This document shows positions 60,300 through 64,000 of a stretch of 64,000 nt of DNA, piece by piece. The translations under genes were made by a program, and so were the position numbers. Where the stretch lies: NCBI GenBank assembly GCA_003344405.1, contig NOWV01000011.1, positions 558,001 to 622,000 on the forward strand. Reading direction: 5' to 3'. The DNA comes from Trichoplax sp. H2 (Eukaryota; Placozoa; Uniplacotomia; Trichoplacea). The notes under the pieces are model-generated. The model was not told where the DNA came from. It was given only the letters and a program-made list of their open reading frames with translations, and made no database searches. Within the stretch, counting starts at the first letter, position 1; every line of letters starts with the position of its first letter.

Positions 60300-63200
60300 C
60301 TAATCATAATGGATACAATAAGACATATGATATTGATGGAAGTAGAAGCAATTCGTTCAGAAATTAGCTCATTGTTATTAGTTAAATTATTAAATAATTA
60401 AACACTAGAATGATAGTTACACATTGGCTAAAATGAAACAAAACGCTGTCTTAATGTACTGTATGTTATCAATAGAATCCGTTAAATACTTTAATAATAC
60501 CATACTGCTGGTAATATACTCGTAAATAATAAGGCTAACATGTAGGAATATTTTACTCTTACTGTAGGAATCAATCGAATTTATAATAAAATTTTCTACG
60601 TACGAATATGTTTCTATCTTTAGCTTTTGAATTAAGTTTAAGTTTAATAAGTGTAATAATGCGTTAATAATGTTGGTGTAAGGTATACATACATACATTC
60701 AGTTGTATCATACATTTTTTAATATGTAATTCTATATGCAATTCTGAAAAGCTAATGATGATAAATGTAGGTATAAATGTAAAGTTACTTTTCCATAAAA
60801 CGCTTGATCTGAAGGATTAACGATTGAAACTCAATACTTTATGGTTTGATAATGATAAGATCAAATCTAAATTGTCTTTTTTGATCTGAAAGGAATAATG
60901 AGATAATCGTGCTCAATTCTCTTAGAAACAGCACTATAACTTTATTCTTATTACTCTCTTTCATACCTCAGCAATCATTTAATAGCATGTATGTATTATA
61001 GGCGACTGGTAAATTCTTTAAAGGGCCAAGAAAATAATCAATAGATGCAAAAAAATGCACTGACATTTCACTTTTCAATGTAGGTGATATATTATATTGT
61101 TTGCAACAACAAATATTTTGAAACCTGTGTTACAAATAATTTGAGCAATCTTCAATTCTAACATGATCGATCTTGATTATAAAAGTATTCATTTTCAAAG
61201 TTTATTCTTAAGCTGAATATCTTAATAATTGTGAGTCTAATAGAGTATTGCAATTGACATTTACAATCATCTCTATAATCAATTTGTTTATTTTTATAGT
61301 CTGTTCTTAAGCTGAATATCCCAATAATCATAAATCGAGTAGAATGTTAAAAATGAATAAGGCATTTCAAGTGGACATTCTAATCGTTTTCATAAGTAAT
61401 TTGCTTATTTTTAAACTCTGCTCTTAAGCTAAATATCCCAGTAATCATAAGTCAAATAGAGTGATAAAAATGAGTAGGTACTTTCAAATAGATATTTATA
61501 ATCATTTCTTATTGAAGGTAATAGTCAAACTTTTCGTGTTAATATAAAATTTTTATGTCATTCTCTATTTCAAATAAAGTAATGAGTATAAATTGATTAC
61601 AAGATTCCATCACTGAATTTTTGGATTTACTGTGCGAGAATGATCAAGGAGAACTGAACTCAATAAATTGATTTCAAGTTAAGCTTTGAGATTTTAATTA
61701 TTAAATTGATGAAACAATAGGACATGAAAATCCATTATTCAACGTGATGCATTCAGTATTATTTTTCAAACAGGATATAAAAAATTTAATTATTAGTAGA
61801 AAAAAGGAGAGAGAGGAAACGCGAAGGAATTTCCGGCATAGATAGTAAAATAGAATTAGCTAGGTATTTATCAAAGCATGCTGAGATATTTTGGTTTGGT
61901 CTTTTCATTGAAAATGAGGCAAGCAAGCAGCGCAATGTATTATTATGGGGCCTTGTTCATTAACATTTACGAGCCGCCATGACCATGAATATAGGTTACC
62001 TTAGAATCAATCCATATCAGTATTTCGGAAATAAATAGGCGTTCTACTCGAAATTGGTGATACTTCATAGTTTTATTCAGCCATTTTTACAGTTTGTATT
62101 TAAATTAAATTAATTTTTAACTGCATACGTCATCAAGAATCGATATGGCTTTGTTGTTTATTTCGACTGCGAATGTTATAAATCGTTAGAATCTGCTTAA
62201 AAATGATAATCTATGGTGCAAGATTTATACTTTAGAAAAAAACTTGGAATTTCATATCTCGTTAGTATCAATATCAAATTTATAGTTGCTAAGACTTGTT
62301 TAAGCGTCTAAGATACTAGAGTTATTGGACGATATTCATAATATTGTTAGCCAAAAATAGCAAAGTAAAGGTCAAAGGTTGAAATTTATAGCTTGAATAG
62401 CATGACATAAAGATTACCTGTACTTTATAGGAAATTTATATCGATATTTGGCCTATAGAATACTATACAAAAATGTCAATACCTACATGAGAGGCTGTTA
62501 TTCAGTTTATGCGCAAGCTAGTAGAATAGTCAATGAGTATAATGAAGATGGAATTAAACGGGTTATTACTTTCTTTAGTAATTCCATCTTAAGATGTTAT
62601 ATCATATTTTTGGTGTAAATATTATTATAGACTACAAATAAATTGATAGGGAACCGTCTTGTAGGCTGTTACAGGTTAAATGGAAAATCATATGGACTAT
62701 TTACAAAATGAAATGCTTAGTTTTCGGTCTAAATATCGCGTTACTAGCAATCGATGCTTTATATAACTACCGATATGTAATATGAAAATTTTTGGTCTAA
62801 ATCGGCAGGCATTGATATACTTAATCGGAATACCGGTATAGGATCGCACATTTGGTCTTGATGGCACAATACGTAATTACTTACATTACTTTATGCTATA
62901 ACCATTTTAGCCTGAATAGAATAAAATTCAGAGATTGCTTTCGCTGATCGGTTTCGCTTAAATTGAGATGTTTTACTGTATCTGTTGTATTAATCCACCT
63001 CACACGCTTGGTATGTGATAACAATAATAGATTAAATTATACTTTACAATTTCTTAAATACCTTTTTGACTAAAATTATTATGGCATACCGTATGTACGA
63101 GTATTAAGGGATGATTATCAATTATAACTTCTGGCCTCATGTATCGTGTACTGCCTCGAAAACCTAAATAGTGACGTACAACGCTACGGTAAATTGTTAA

Positions 63201-64000
63201 CTTTGTAATTATAGAATAAACACGAAACCGATTTATACGTTACAATTGAAAGCATACCTTGGAATTGAGCAAATATTGAATTGATATTGCTACAATACGA
63301 TATTATATTAAAAATTTTTTCCCTTTCCGTTGTAGATACGACTAATTGAATACCATAAGAAGTGCAGAAGTTAAAACGACCACTAAGATACAGTAACCAA
63401 GTTGCTAATGACAATATTTAATTATGGTCCTAAATTTACTGTTGGCATTTATGTTCACGATTAAAGTAGAGATCTTATTAGGATTTACGTAGATGAGATT
63501 GGGTGCGAAAGTTCGAGCAATTCAAGGTCATCGTGATAATACCGATCATTTCTCATATTAAGTTTTTATCTCTTTACTGGCGTAAAAATGAGCAAAGCCT
63601 CATCATATCCATAGAACTAAAGAGAAATCTAAATTTTATGCTTCCTATTACTTCTGATTTTAAAATTTGTACTATCGACTTTCTATAATAGTGGGCTAAT
63701 TGCTGTAGTAATTTAATGGTATCTTTTGAAACATAGCAGATGTAAAGGTAGAAGAAATGGCGAGGCGCAAATTTATATTGTTATTTGGAACAAGAGTTCA
63801 TAATATAATCATTCAACTGTGCCTGTACCTGTACGTTAGACGGTAAATCTAGACAACACCATAAAAATGATGAGCAATAATTTAAACTCGTCATCGATAA
63901 GTTAATAAGTCGATATTGTATGATAGAGGTGGAATGGAGCATGAGCTTCGTAAGATAATTGTTAACTATATCTGTACAGTAAATCTAGACAATACCATGA
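60300..64000. other. 5' flank or intron of the upstream GPCR; no exon recognised
   Basis: I looked for the signal-peptide/first-lobe exon expected for this receptor (LPNITLG, IRDTC or VVGPSSS-like motifs) and did not find it. Frames at 60417-60698 and 63184-63414 (-) and 63503-63688 (+) have no family resemblance. A three-unit repeat lies at 61190-61500. Confidence 0.5.
61190..61500. repeat. Tandem array, three units of about 100-117 bp
   Basis: The block 'ttcttaagctgaatatc' or its near variant recurs at about 61205, 61305 and 61421. Each is followed by 'aataat...ta/aagtc' and 'gacatt'-like blocks and preceded by 'tttgtttattttta'. Confidence 0.7.

Noticed and set aside
63184-63414. Minus-strand frame with a hydrophobic start 'ATWLLYLSGRFNFC'
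   Set aside because: Considered as the missing first exon of the upstream GPCR. It has none of the flytrap motifs and cannot supply a signal peptide plus first lobe; it is left as a chance frame.

Overview
The window is AT-rich animal nuclear DNA. Genes are split into many short exons (commonly 50-200 bp) by introns mostly of 100-400 bp with GT-AG borders, and separated by AT-rich spacers full of short degenerate tandem duplications. A CASK scaffold, a TMTC glycosyltransferase, an IP3/ryanodine-receptor-type channel and class C GPCRs together mean Metazoa. Compact introns and metabotropic-glutamate-like receptors in tandem suggest an early-branching animal; a placozoan (Trichoplax/Hoilungia type) is my best guess, inferred from gene style only, with a cnidarian or sponge as alternatives.

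Layout. 252-3848 (+): C-terminal exons of an IP3R/RyR-family Ca2+-release channel whose 5' part lies outside the window. 5988-9301 (-): an unrecognised multi-pass membrane protein. 12556-12936 (-): an exon coding the first half of an EamA/DMT-type transporter. 16329-24359 (-): a complete CASK gene, which I could splice into 28 exons giving 900 residues. 24540-27524: two near-identical ~1.5 kb copies either side of a 20-N gap, rich in GTAC/ACTGTAC palindromes, probably an assembly or haplotype duplication. 31895-32883 (+): a two-exon FAM124-family gene. 34696-45580 (-): a complete TMTC gene, 19 exons, 944 residues. 49765-54459 (-) and 57535-60299 (-): two tandem mGluR-like class C GPCRs; the first is complete (two exons, 1040 residues), the second lacks its first exon in this window.

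Exon borders for these genes were set by hand from GT/AG sites, reading-frame phase and family alignment. For the Ca2+ channel, CASK, TMTC and the first GPCR all phases close without a gap.

Main points of interest: (i) the CASK kinase domain has the canonical HRDxxxxN and DFG residues that vertebrate CASK has lost; (ii) the Ca2+ channel has no GGGxGD selectivity filter; (iii) the two GPCRs keep the amino-acid backbone contacts of mGluRs but lack the contacts for the glutamate side chain, and carry unrelated repeat-built cytoplasmic tails. Several genes here are counterparts of synaptic or Ca2+-signalling components (CASK, IP3R/RyR, mGluR-like). No operon-like linkage is claimed. I found no RNA gene, CRISPR array or convincing intact transposon.
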